Positions 8,921 through 17,163 of a stretch of 64,000 nucleotides of DNA are shown piece after piece; position 1 is the first letter of the stretch, and each line of letters begins with the position of its first letter. Under the pieces are notes generated by a model. It had not been told where the DNA came from. It made no database searches and worked only from the letters and a program-made list of their open reading frames with translations. Origin of the DNA: Bacillus sp. OV166 (lineage in GTDB: Bacteria; Bacillota; Bacilli; Bacillales; Cytobacillaceae); contig NZ_FXWM01000001.1 in assembly GCF_900177675.1 (NCBI RefSeq), positions 3,605,001-3,669,000 on the forward strand, in the 5' to 3' direction. Made by a program: the position numbers and the translations under genes.

Positions 8921-9526
8921 TTGAGAAAAACATTATTTATTTCAACGATGATTTCTTTTGTTATATTTATTCTTTTTTCACCTGTTTTTATTCGACTAGT
9001 TTCATATTTACACCCAATCGTTTTAGTAGTGGTCCTGTTATGTATTGTTTGGTTGGTCATAGGGTTGGTTTTATTTATCCGGAAAGAAACAATCAATCTT
9101 CCCTACCCACTGTTTTTGGTAGGGTTAACTCTCTACTCGGTTGCACTTGTGATTTTGTTATTTTTCCGACCGAACGAGCAAAGCTATAACTCAATGAATC
9201 TTGTCCCCTTTTCCACAGTTACATTTTATTTGTCAGGAAAGGTAAACTGGTTAATTTCCTTTTATAATTTGGCTGCTAATATTGGTTTGTTCATCCCCTA
9301 CGGCCTTTTCCTTAGGTTTAAACGTTTCTCTCAATGGAAGGCAATATTTATTGCTTCACTGATCATTGCTTGCATTGAGGTTTTTCAATTTGTTTCCCAT
9401 CGCGGGAGCTTGGACATAGACGATTTGATTTTAAATTTACTTGGAATTTATCTTGGCTGCGTTCTCTTTCCTTTGGTTCAACAAGTAGTGAATATCCCGA
9501 ATACTAAAGGACCCATCGATAGATGA
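8921..9526 (+). CDS. VanZ-family membrane protein
   Basis: A 201-residue protein with about five membrane helices and the VanZ signature: NLVPFSTVTFY, NIGLFIPYGLFLR, ACIEVFQF and DIDDLILNLLGIYLG. The start is a TTG abutting the dsdA stop codon, with AAAGGA inside the dsdA end as ribosome binding site, so translation is probably coupled. VanZ gives low-level teicoplanin resistance in enterococci; chromosomal relatives are widespread and mostly uncharacterised. Pairing with a D-serine-degrading enzyme is notable, because D-Ala-D-Ser peptidoglycan ends are another route to glycopeptide resistance, but any functional link is speculative. Confidence 0.85.
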   Translation: MRKTLFISTMISFVIFILFSPVFIRLVSYLHPIVLVVVLLCIVWLVIGLVLFIRKETINLPYPLFLVGLTLYSVALVILLFFRPNEQSYNSMNLVPFSTVTFYLSGKVNWLISFYNLAANIGLFIPYGLFLRFKRFSQWKAIFIASLIIACIEVFQFVSHRGSLDIDDLILNLLGIYLGCVLFPLVQQVVNIPNTKGPIDR

Positions 9527-9537
9527 GTCCTTTTTAT
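9509..9537 (+). terminator. Terminator hairpin overlapping the VanZ gene end
   Basis: GGACCCATC and GATGAGTCC pair with one mismatch around a GATA loop, followed by TTTTT. The hairpin includes the last codons and stop of the VanZ-like gene. Confidence 0.7.
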
Positions 9538-9546
9538 CATTTATTA

Positions 9547-10905
9547 TCAAGCTGCAAATACGAGTAATAGCCATAAATACAAGCTAATTAGCGTGAAAAT
9601 TAGTGTTAGAGGTATGACAACAATGGTCACTTTAATATATTCCATCCAAGTTATTTTAATCTTATTAGTCTTTAAAATATGCATCCAAAGTAGTGTTGCA
9701 AGAGTTCCGATTGGGAGGATCAGCGACCCAATATCACTGCCAATGATGTTTGATAAGTAAACGGTTTTCGTTAATAAGGGTTCTAGTCCCATATCCGTCA
9801 AGGCTAAGGTTGAAATCATTAAGGCTGGATGGTTGTTAAAGATATTTGAAAGAAATGCTGTTATGACACCCATGGTTAAACTAGCATGAATCAGACTATC
9901 ATTAACGATTGGTTTTAGATAGCTTATAAGAAGATTCGATAATCCAATATTGTGTAAACCATAGATGATGACATACATACTAAAGGCGAATATTAAGATA
10001 TGCCACGGAATTTTGCCGACTACATCTTTTGGATTTACCTTTAAGTGAATCCATCTCCATATAAGTAAGATAACCGAACCACACACAGCTACCAACGAGA
10101 CTGAGATGCCAATAAAGGATGCGACGAAAAGACTAATCCGTACAAGGAATACAAAGATGAGCATATTGAGCATGAGTTTCTTTTGTTGATTGAATAAAGT
10201 TTCAGAGCCTTGTTGTAAGGGATGATATGGACGGTTTTTATGCAGTGGAATGGAGTAGGAATGGAAGCGGATTTCTTTCGGAATATCTTTCTTAAAAACT
10301 AGGAATAATAGATAGGATAAAAATAGTAATCCCAGAACCCCAGGAACAAACATCATTTCCGTTTGGAGATACAAATCCATTCCTATTATTTTCAAGGCTA
10401 TTAGATTAACGATGTTACTAACACCTATTGGAGCACTTGAAGCAGTCGCGATTAACGCACCGCTTAAGAGAAACGGTATCTTTTGCCTGTTTTTTAATTT
10501 TAAATTATTTAAAATTAAGATCAGAATTGGTGTAGTAATTAAGATACTTCCATCGTTATTAAAAAATAGTGTCATTAAAAAGCAGAGTATCAAGGTATTC
10601 CAAAATAAGCGAATTCCTGACCCTTTTGATATTTTTAACATTAAAGCAGCGGTCCAGCTAAAAAAACCAAAGCTTTCAAGTACGATAGCCATAACGATTG
10701 TGGCGATAATGGTAATTGCTGCCCCTGTAACCTTTGAACTTATGTCAACTAAATCCCCAATCGAAACGCTTCCACTTACAAAAACAATAATGGCGCCTAT
10801 TGCTGCTGGGATTGCTTCGTTCATATTTTTTGGACGGATAAAGATCAGGACCATTGTTAGAATAAAAGCAAGGATGGTAATGATTACCGTCGATTGATGA
10901 TACAT
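9547..10905 (-). CDS. ArsB/NhaD-type ion transporter
   Basis: A 452-residue integral membrane protein with about 11-12 helices. It shows ArsB-family marks: FFNNDGSILITTPIL in the first half, SNIFNNHPALM and the re-entrant IGSDIGSLILPIGTLATLLW in the second. The repeated Asn-rich loops are the two inverted halves of the ion-transporter fold. ArsB members export arsenite; other members move Na+, citrate-like anions or are uncharacterised. No arsR, arsC or arsA lies nearby, so an arsenite role is not supported by context. The start ATG at 10905 has only a distant GGGAG upstream. Confidence 0.75.
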   Translation of the reverse strand: MYHQSTVIITILAFILTMVLIFIRPKNMNEAIPAAIGAIIVFVSGSVSIGDLVDISSKVTGAAITIIATIVMAIVLESFGFFSWTAALMLKISKGSGIRLFWNTLILCFLMTLFFNNDGSILITTPILILILNNLKLKNRQKIPFLLSGALIATASSAPIGVSNIVNLIALKIIGMDLYLQTEMMFVPGVLGLLFLSYLLFLVFKKDIPKEIRFHSYSIPLHKNRPYHPLQQGSETLFNQQKKLMLNMLIFVFLVRISLFVASFIGISVSLVAVCGSVILLIWRWIHLKVNPKDVVGKIPWHILIFAFSMYVIIYGLHNIGLSNLLISYLKPIVNDSLIHASLTMGVITAFLSNIFNNHPALMISTLALTDMGLEPLLTKTVYLSNIIGSDIGSLILPIGTLATLLWMHILKTNKIKITWMEYIKVTIVVIPLTLIFTLISLYLWLLLVFAA

Positions 10906-11149
10906 ATAAATTAATTTACTCCCTTCACATAAGTTTCCTTCATTATTTTCCGTTTATTTCCTTCTTGTCCTTTGCTTTATATTACGTCCCAATGTGAAGG
11001 CTTGTTCTAAACGAATGTCTCGTCTTTTCATAAATCAGCATGTAACTAGAAGTATTTTCAAAAATCCTCCTAGATTTTTACCTATATTTTTATATATAGA
11101 CGAATGCCACACATGCATCTTAATAGGTTTATGTAACAAGAAATGAACA

Positions 11150-11179
11150 AAAAAACCGATACTTTTGAAAGTATCGGTT
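11150..11179 (-). terminator. Rho-independent terminator of the Gly-Ser repeat gene
   Basis: AACCGATACTTT and AAAGTATCGGTT form a near-perfect stem with a tiny loop, followed on the minus strand by seven U residues. It closes the gene ending at 11187. Confidence 0.88.
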
Positions 11180-11186
11180 GCTACTG

Positions 11187-12641
11187 TTAGTGTTTTTTTC
11201 CTTTTGGACCTTTTTTACCATGGCTACCGTGGCTTCCGCTACTACCGCTGCTTCCTTTGCTGCCTGAGCTTCCGCTGCCTGAGCTGCCACTGCTACCGTG
11301 ACTTCCACTGCCTGAGCTGCCTGAGCTACCGTGACTGCCTGAGCTTCCTGAGCTGCCTGAGCTACCTGAGCTGCCTGAGCTGCCTGAGCTGCCTGAGCTT
11401 CCTGAGCTGCCTGAGCTGCCTGAGCTGCCTGAGCTGCCTGAGCTGCCCGAACTACCTGAGCTGCCTGAGCTGCCTGAGCTTCCTGAGCTGCCCGAGCTGC
11501 CTGAGCTGCCTGAGCTGCCTGAGCTACCTGAGCTGCCACTGCCTTTGCTGCCACTGCTACCGCTACCTGAGCTACCGTGACTTCCTGAGCTACCCGAGCT
11601 ACCTGAGCTACCTGAGCTACCTGAGCTGCCTGAGCTGCCACTACCGCTGCTTCCCTTGCTACCTTTTGGACCTTTCTTACCTTTTGGACCTTTTGGTTTT
11701 TTGCCGCTTCCGTGACTGCCGCTGCCTTTGCTGCCTGAGCTGCCTGAGCTACCTGAGCTGCCTGAGCTACCTGAGCTGCCTGAGCTGCCTGAGCTGCCTG
11801 AGCTGCCTGAGCTGCCTGAGCTGCCTGAGCTGCCTGAGCTACCTGAGCTGCCTTTGCTACCTGAGCTGCCTTTGCTGCCTTTGCTGCCTTTGCTGCCTTT
11901 GCTGCCTGAGCTGCCTGAGCTGCCTGAGCTGCCTGAGCTACCTGAGCTGCCTTTGCTACCTGAGCTGCCTTTGCTGCCTTTGCTGCCTGAGCTGCCTGAG
12001 CTGCCTGAGCTGCCTGAGCTGCCTGAGCTGCCTGAGCTGCCTGAGCTGCCTGAGCTGCCTGAGCTGCCTGAGCTGCCTGAGCTGCCTGAGCTGCCTGAGC
12101 TGCCTGAGCTGCCTGAGCTGCCTGAGCTGCCTGAGCTGCCTGAGCTACCTGAGCTACCTGAGCTGCCTGAGCTGCCTGAGCTGCCTGAGCTGCCTGAGCT
12201 TCCACTGCTACCCTTGCTACCTTTAGGGCGTTTATGTCCTTTAGGGCCTTTTGGTTTTTTTCTGCTACCAGAGCTACCGCTGCTTCCGCTACCAGAGCTA
12301 CCGCTGCCACTTTTGCCTGAGCTACCGCTTCCGCTTTTGCCAGAGCTACCGCTGCCACTTTTGCCAGAGCTACCGCTTCCGCTTTTGCCAGAGCTACCGC
12401 TGCCACTTTTGCCTGAGCTACCGCTGCCACTTTTGCCTGAGCTGCCACTGCTGCTTTTGCCAGAGCTACCGCTGCTGCTTTTGCTGCTACCACTTTTACC
12501 ACTGCCAGTAGATCCTGAACTGTCTGAACTTGACTTATTGTTACCTCCTTTTTTACCAACAGGATTATTATCTAGAAACCCAACTACACCATTTTCTTTA
12601 GCTTGTGAAAGTAATTGTTCAATATCAAGCTTTAGTACCAT
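11187..12641 (-). CDS. CotG-like spore coat protein made of Gly-Ser-Ser repeats
   Basis: A 484-residue protein. A short folded-looking head (residues 1-24, LDIEQLLSQAKENGVVGFLD) is followed by about 450 residues of three-residue repeats, mainly GSS with GKS, GSG, GSK and GSH variants, broken by two Lys/Pro blocks (SRKKPKGPKGHKRPKG, KKPKGPKGKKGPKG) and a GKKGPKGKKH tail. The Gly-X-Y rhythm resembles collagen but has almost no proline in the long arrays, so a stable triple helix is doubtful. The start is supported by GGTGG before the ATG. It is divergent from cotH, the position of CotG in B. subtilis, and is Ser- and Lys-rich as expected for a CotH kinase substrate. The CotG-like call rests on position and composition, not on alignment. 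Long frames on the opposite strand are by-products of the repeat. Confidence 0.75.
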   Translation of the reverse strand: MVLKLDIEQLLSQAKENGVVGFLDNNPVGKKGGNNKSSSDSSGSTGSGKSGSSKSSSGSSGKSSSGSSGKSGSGSSGKSGSGSSGKSGSGSSGKSGSGSSGKSGSGSSGKSGSGSSGSGSSGSSGSRKKPKGPKGHKRPKGSKGSSGSSGSSGSSGSSGSSGSSGSSGSSGSSGSSGSSGSSGSSGSSGSSGSSGSSGSSGSSGSSGSSGSSGSSGSSGSKGSKGSSGSKGSSGSSGSSGSSGSSGSKGSKGSKGSKGSSGSKGSSGSSGSSGSSGSSGSSGSSGSSGSSGSSGSSGSSGSSGSKGSGSHGSGKKPKGPKGKKGPKGSKGSSGSGSSGSSGSSGSSGSSGSSGSHGSSGSGSSGSKGSGSSGSSGSSGSSGSSGSSGSSGSSGSSGSSGSSGSSGSSGSSGSSGSSGSSGSSGSSGSSGSSGSSGSHGSSGSSGSGSHGSSGSSGSGSSGSKGSSGSSGSHGSHGKKGPKGKKH

Positions 12642-12811
12642 TATTCCACCACTTTCTTAACAAATTTTTCTTTTCTATTTCAATTTATGATGATTTTATC
12701 CATTTGACATAGACAATCATATATTTTTAAACCATATTTTTTAGAGTTTCTATACACAACCACCCAAGAGAATGCATATATCTAAAAAAAATGTTATTTA
12801 GGAGAATTCAA

Positions 12812-13882
12812 GTGTTAAAATATGAAATTTTAATTAATCCGAAGTGGTTAAAAAAATTGGATAAAGACATTTGGAATGATGAATTAGTACCTGCAGTATT
12901 AAAGATAGGAGAAGATCGTTTTAATATAAAAATTTCCTATCGAGGAAATGTAATAAGGGATAAGAAAAAAAAATCTTATCGAATTGTTTTTCAAAATCCT
13001 TACAAGGTCAATGGTGCACATGAAATTCATCTTAATGCGGAATTTTCAGATGTATCATTAAGTAGAAACAAATTATCGCTGGATTTTTTTGATCGAATTG
13101 GAGTCATATCTCCCCACTCCCGGCATGTTCTGCTGAATATCAATGGATATAGTAAGGGCATCTATTTAGAGATTGAATCTTTTGATCAATATCTTCTTGA
13201 AAAAAGAAAATTGCCAGATGGCGCAATTATTTATGCAACCAATAATCGAGCCAATTTCTCGTTAATAACCAAGAAAAAGGAGATAAAAAAACGTTTAGAC
13301 CAGGGATATACATTAAAATATGGTGATAAAGAAGATATCCTTGATTTAAAAAACTTTATCGCGATGATTAATGCCCTAAACAATCAAGATTTTGAAAAAG
13401 AAATCCCACATGTATTGGATGTCGAGAAATATTTCAGATGGGTCGCTGGAGCTGTTTGTGTCCAAAATTATGACGGGTTTATCCATAATTATGCATTATA
13501 TAAAAATGGTAAAACCGGACTATATGAAATTACTCCTTGGGATTATGATGGGACATGGGGTAGAAACCTCCATGGCAGAAAACTTGATTATGATTATGTA
13601 CCATTAACAGGATTTAACACACTTTCAGCAAGACTTTTCCACTTTAAACACTTTAGAAAACAATATAAAGAAATACTTTCAAGTATTTTGGAAAATGACT
13701 TTACTCTGGATGTCCAAAAACCAATTATTAATGAATTATTTAATTATTTAAAACCACACATGAGTCTAGATCCCTTTATTAGTTCAAACCCAGCAACATT
13801 AGAACAAGAAAAAAAGGTTTATTTTAATTTTATTAAAAAAAGAAGCTCTTACCTTAAAGAAGAACTAGCATTATTCGTATAG
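12812..13882 (+). CDS. cotH: Spore coat protein kinase CotH
   Basis: A 356-residue CotH-family atypical protein kinase. CotH phosphorylates Ser residues of CotB and CotG with ATP and is needed to assemble a subset of coat proteins. The sequence starts YEILINPKWLKKLDKDIW, has the conserved GNVIRDKKKKSYRI segment with nucleotide-contacting Arg/Lys residues, and YEITPWDYDGTWGRN, which contains the metal-binding Asp motif. I chose GTG at 12812 because AGGAG lies seven bases upstream; the ATG at 12791 has no ribosome binding site. It is divergent from the Gly-Ser repeat gene and followed by CotB-like genes. Expression late in the mother cell is expected by analogy, though I could not make out a convincing sigma-K promoter. 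Confidence 0.9.
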   Translation: MLKYEILINPKWLKKLDKDIWNDELVPAVLKIGEDRFNIKISYRGNVIRDKKKKSYRIVFQNPYKVNGAHEIHLNAEFSDVSLSRNKLSLDFFDRIGVISPHSRHVLLNINGYSKGIYLEIESFDQYLLEKRKLPDGAIIYATNNRANFSLITKKKEIKKRLDQGYTLKYGDKEDILDLKNFIAMINALNNQDFEKEIPHVLDVEKYFRWVAGAVCVQNYDGFIHNYALYKNGKTGLYEITPWDYDGTWGRNLHGRKLDYDYVPLTGFNTLSARLFHFKHFRKQYKEILSSILENDFTLDVQKPIINELFNYLKPHMSLDPFISSNPATLEQEKKVYFNFIKKRSSYLKEELALFV

Positions 13883-14036
13883 ATAAACAGTATATGAATC
13901 TAATCATATACTTTTTTTTTTGCCTATTTTTACCCAAAACAGTAAAAAAAGGCTCCTTTATTAGTACAACATCATCCCGTGATACATATAGATGCAGTGT
14001 AAATGTTTATTTAATTTAAAGGAGGATAATTCTTTT

Positions 14037-14654
14037 ATGGATAGAGAAATGATGGAACAATTTGTTGGCAAAATAATTAAAGTTGACCGGGGTGGTCCAG
14101 AATCAAGAAGTGGAAAATTACTGGCAGTATTTGATGACTTCTTTGCCATCTTAACCGAACACGATGGAGTCGTATATTATAAGACAAATCATGTCAGAAG
14201 TATCACAGAAAGTTCAAAAGATGATATGAAGTTTGGATTGAAGGTCCCCAATAAATTTGATATTAATACGGCCGAAAACTTTGTGAAGCTTTTAAGAAAA
14301 ATAAGATTTCAATGGGTGAAAATTAATCGTGGCGGTCCTGAATCATTTGAAGGCGTACTAAGCGATGTAAACAAACATTTTGCTTCACTGATTGTTAAAG
14401 AAGAAGTTGTCCGTGTCTCGATGAAACATATTCGAAACATAAGCTACGGACTGAAAGTTGATAATTCTCAAAAAAATGATTCCAATGGATCTAATGGTAA
14501 TGACAACGACAACAAGAACGACAATAAAGACGATGATAACAAGAACAACAGTAATAAGGACAACAGTAATAAGAACAACAGTAACAAGAACAACAGTAAC
14601 AAGAACAACAGTAACAAGAACAACAGTAACAACAAAAAGAACAACGATAACTAA
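14037..14654 (+). CDS. cotB: CotB-like spore coat protein, Asn/Lys-rich tail
   Basis: A 205-residue protein with two tandem CotB domains. Each is a small beta-barrel-like unit with the hallmark RGGPES motif: KIIKVDRGGPESRSGKLL near residues 14-31 and WVKINRGGPESFEGVL near 95-110. Each ends in an HVRSI/HIRNI segment. B. subtilis CotB has this N-terminal architecture and a Ser-rich phosphorylated tail. Here the tail (about residues 145-205) is instead built of Asn, Asp and Lys, with repeated SNKNN units and about one Ser per unit. AAAGGAGG sits before the ATG at 14037; the upstream in-frame ATG lacks a site. It is 155 bp downstream of cotH. Confidence 0.87.
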   Translation: MDREMMEQFVGKIIKVDRGGPESRSGKLLAVFDDFFAILTEHDGVVYYKTNHVRSITESSKDDMKFGLKVPNKFDINTAENFVKLLRKIRFQWVKINRGGPESFEGVLSDVNKHFASLIVKEEVVRVSMKHIRNISYGLKVDNSQKNDSNGSNGNDNDNKNDNKDDDNKNNSNKDNSNKNNSNKNNSNKNNSNKNNSNNKKNNDN

Positions 14655-14726
14655 GATGACGAATAAAAATATTGTCGCTTCTCCCTCTAGAGGAGCGACC
14701 TATTATCTCTTTAAGGAGGATTAAAG

Positions 14727-16217
14727 ATGGGGATAGATAAATTTTCAGCTGCATTGGGTTTATTAAAAGGCTTTAGTGTAAATCTCTATGTGGGTGAAGA
14801 CGTATTTAATGGAAAACTAATCGGTGTTGAGGCAGACCATGTAGTGCTGGAAACTGATAATAAATACGTTTTTTATTATAATATTGATAAAATTCAAGCA
14901 ATCACAAAAAACACAAGAGAGTTTCAACCTGAGAAAACAAATGCAACGTTTCAAAAAACACAAAGTTTAATAGATTTACTCCATTCCTTTCAGCATACTT
15001 GGATAACGATATTGACTATCAACAAACAAAGATTTACCGGTGTTTTAAGCGAAATTGATACAGACTTTGCTACTTTAATTAACGGTGATGAACGAATCTT
15101 AATTAAATTAACACATGTGTCCAACATCCTCAAAGGGATTATTAAAGAAGAGGCTGTAAAGACATCTTCATCAAACGAAAATGAAAAAGGTAATAAAGAT
15201 TCTGATAATAAAAACGAATCAAAGGATCAATCATCGTCTTCCGGTGATAAAAAGAGCTCAAAGAATCATTCATCTTCTTCCGGTGATAAAAAGAGCTCAA
15301 AGAATCATTCATCTTCTTCCGGTGATAAAAAGAGCTCAAAGAATCATTCATCGTCTTCCGGTGATAAAAAGAGCTCAAAGAATCATTCATCGTCTTCCGG
15401 TGATAAAATGAGCTCAAAGAATCATTCATCGTCTTCCGGTGATAAAAAGAGCTCAAAGAATCATTCATCGTCTTCCGGTGATAAAATGAGCTCAAAGAAT
15501 CATTCATCGTCTTCCGGTGATAAAGAGTGCTCAAAGAATCATTCATCGTCTTCCGGTGATAAAATGAGCTCAAAGAATCATTCATCGTCTTCCGGTGATA
15601 AAGAGTGCTCAAAGAATCATTCATCGTCTTCCGGTGATAAAGAGGATTCCAAAAAGAAGAAACAAAAAAATTCGAATAGTAAAGAAAATTCTGCTAAGAA
15701 AAAAGAAGAGCCCGTTAAAGAAGAAGTGATTGAACCTAATAATACAATGGTTTGGTCACAACCAATAAAAATTGAGTCAACAATGGTTCAAACCAAGGAT
15801 GAAGTCGTTTCTAATATCTTTAAGGTTAAGAAATCACAAACAGACGAAAATGACTCATTCAAAAATTCCACTGAAATGAAACCAGTAAAAGAAGCAGTTT
15901 CTATTCAAAAAACAGATAATCAGCCAGCTCCACCTTATAAATTACAACAGATTGAAACAAAATCAACAAAAACACAAGAAGAAGCAGCGAATGTAGTTAA
16001 ATCAGCAACTACACAAAACCAAGCAAATAAGAAATCAGAAAATAATAAACCAAATGATATGAATACTAATATCAACAATCAGAATGTATGGACACAAAAG
16101 GAGAAAGAGCAAAAAGTTCTTCGTTATTCAGGTGAACCAGTTAATCCTGACAGCAAAATAGCTTTCCCGTTTTCCGGATGGCCAAACAGAAACAATCGAA
16201 CATCAAGATTGAATTAA
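14727..16217 (+). CDS. CotB-like spore coat protein with eleven 13-residue Ser-rich repeats
   Basis: A 496-residue protein. The first 145 residues hold two CotB-type domains (KGFSVNLYVGEDVFNGKLIG..., HTWITILTINKQRFTGVLSE...) that have lost the RGGPES motif. Then come eleven copies of SSSSGDKKSSK-type units (13 residues each), a Lys-rich block, and a 180-residue Lys/Gln/Asn-rich disordered segment. The end, SGEPVNPDSKIAFPFSGWP, may be a short folded or docking motif. The repeats place clusters of Ser next to Lys, the pattern phosphorylated by CotH in B. subtilis CotB. The gene follows the first CotB-like gene by 72 bp with its own AAGGAGG. The role as a CotH substrate is inferred. Confidence 0.85.
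   Translation: MGIDKFSAALGLLKGFSVNLYVGEDVFNGKLIGVEADHVVLETDNKYVFYYNIDKIQAITKNTREFQPEKTNATFQKTQSLIDLLHSFQHTWITILTINKQRFTGVLSEIDTDFATLINGDERILIKLTHVSNILKGIIKEEAVKTSSSNENEKGNKDSDNKNESKDQSSSSGDKKSSKNHSSSSGDKKSSKNHSSSSGDKKSSKNHSSSSGDKKSSKNHSSSSGDKMSSKNHSSSSGDKKSSKNHSSSSGDKMSSKNHSSSSGDKECSKNHSSSSGDKMSSKNHSSSSGDKECSKNHSSSSGDKEDSKKKKQKNSNSKENSAKKKEEPVKEEVIEPNNTMVWSQPIKIESTMVQTKDEVVSNIFKVKKSQTDENDSFKNSTEMKPVKEAVSIQKTDNQPAPPYKLQQIETKSTKTQEEAANVVKSATTQNQANKKSENNKPNDMNTNINNQNVWTQKEKEQKVLRYSGEPVNPDSKIAFPFSGWPNRNNRTSRLN
15226..15654 (+). repeat. Tandem repeat, 11 copies of a 39-bp unit inside the second CotB-like gene
   Basis: The unit encodes NHSSSSGDK followed by KSSK, MSSK, ECSK or EDSK. Copies 1-4 carry AAG after the GATAAA core, later ones alternate ATG and GAG variants. 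The first unit starts with DQ instead of NH. High nucleotide identity (mostly silent TCT/TCG changes) indicates recent expansion by slippage or unequal recombination. Confidence 0.95.
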
Positions 16218-16401
16218 TGAAATCTCATCGTAATAGTGAAAATATATATAAGTCCATTCCTTCATATTGCCCCTGTTAAAATCCCCAAAAACCATACAAA
16301 TATGAGTTGGGCAGTTCTAGTGAGTAAATTTATAAAAGGCAATTAATCTATTCAGCCCTCTCTATTTGTAAATGGGATTACCTAGGAAAGGATGTGAATT
16401 C

Positions 16402-17079
16402 ATGAAGTTGAAAGATAATATCGGAAAATTTATCCAATTGGAGATTTCGGGAAAGAAATTCATTAGGGGAATATTAATTGATGTCGGCAGCGATTTATGG
16501 GTTGTTTTCAATGGTTATGACTACCTTTACATCCCTGCTATTCATTGCCAAAATTGGCGATATTTAAAACAAGATGAAATTAAAGAATTTGATGAAATTA
16601 CCCTTAATGACGAACCAACACCTATTTATAATAATAACGAAGAAATTTCACTAAGAAAAACTCTGACAGCTGCTAAAGGTATTTTTACAGAAATATATGT
16701 AACAAGCAATCAAGCAGTACATGGTTATATCATAAGTATTATGAATAATTATTTTGTTTTCTACTCGCCAATATACAAAACCATGTTTATATCTCTTAAC
16801 CATTTAAAATGGCTAATTCCATACACAAATAATCAACGTCCATACGGTCTAAGCAACGCAAATCTGCCAGTAAATCCGAGCAATATCACCTTTGCCAGAT
16901 CGTTTGAGGTTCAAATTGAAAAACTAACTGGAGAATTGATCGTCTTTAATATCGGAGAGAATGAAAATGTTATCGGAAAGGTAAAAGGGATTAAGGATAA
17001 TTTTGTGGAATTAATCGGTGCAAAAGAAGATCCAGTCTTTATTAATCTTCAACATATTAAAACAATCCATTTGACTTAA
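16402..17079 (+). CDS. CotB-domain protein without a disordered tail, probable spore coat component
   Basis: A 225-residue protein that appears to consist of three CotB-like units: about residues 1-50 (GKFIQLEISGKKFIRGILID), 75-135 (GIFTEIYVTSNQAVHGYIIS) and 165-225 (KLTGELIVFNIGENENVIGK). Each closes with a hydrophobic strand and an H-x-K-W/T-I motif (LNHLKWLI, LQHIKTIH), as in CotB. It lacks RGGPES motifs and any Ser-rich tail, so it is unlikely to be a repeat-type kinase substrate. It may instead be a structural partner. AAAGGA precedes the ATG at 16402. It ends the coat cluster, before a bidirectional terminator. The assignment is by pattern and neighbourhood. Confidence 0.7.
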   Translation: MKLKDNIGKFIQLEISGKKFIRGILIDVGSDLWVVFNGYDYLYIPAIHCQNWRYLKQDEIKEFDEITLNDEPTPIYNNNEEISLRKTLTAAKGIFTEIYVTSNQAVHGYIISIMNNYFVFYSPIYKTMFISLNHLKWLIPYTNNQRPYGLSNANLPVNPSNITFARSFEVQIEKLTGELIVFNIGENENVIGKVKGIKDNFVELIGAKEDPVFINLQHIKTIHLT

Positions 17080-17129
17080 CTGGTTTATTTTTTCTATAGC
17101 TTATTTGTAAACAAGCTTTTAAAACAAAA

Positions 17130-17158
17130 AAACAGAGTGTCTAAAGACACTCTTTTTA
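17130..17158. terminator. Bidirectional terminator between the coat cluster and the PAP2 gene
   Basis: AGAGTGTC and GACACTCT pair around a TAAA loop, flanked by A-rich sequence on the left and TTTTT on the right, so it can end transcripts from both converging genes. Confidence 0.85.
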
Positions 17159-17163
17159 TAAAA

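Noticed and set aside
9547-10905. Functional arsenite export operon
   Set aside because: No arsR, arsC or arsA neighbours. The family includes many other transporters, so the name arsB was withheld.
11165-12660. Long rightward reading frames (PEL and SCL repeats) and a second leftward frame (AQA repeats) over the Gly-Ser array
   Set aside because: They arise from the 9-bp repeat being open in several frames. Only the Gly-Ser frame has a unique N-terminal segment, a ribosome binding site and a terminator placed directly after its stop.
12661-12811. Sigma-K promoters for the divergent coat genes
   Set aside because: Several CATA-containing stretches exist, but none has both boxes at a convincing distance.
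15142-15624. Leftward frame with repeated MNDSLSSFYHRKT
   Set aside because: Mirror image of the 39-bp repeat in the CotB-like gene; no ribosome binding site and not in line with neighbouring transcription.
15226-15654. CRISPR-like array
   Set aside because: Units are directly adjacent without unique spacers and are in frame within a coding sequence. No cas genes are in the window.
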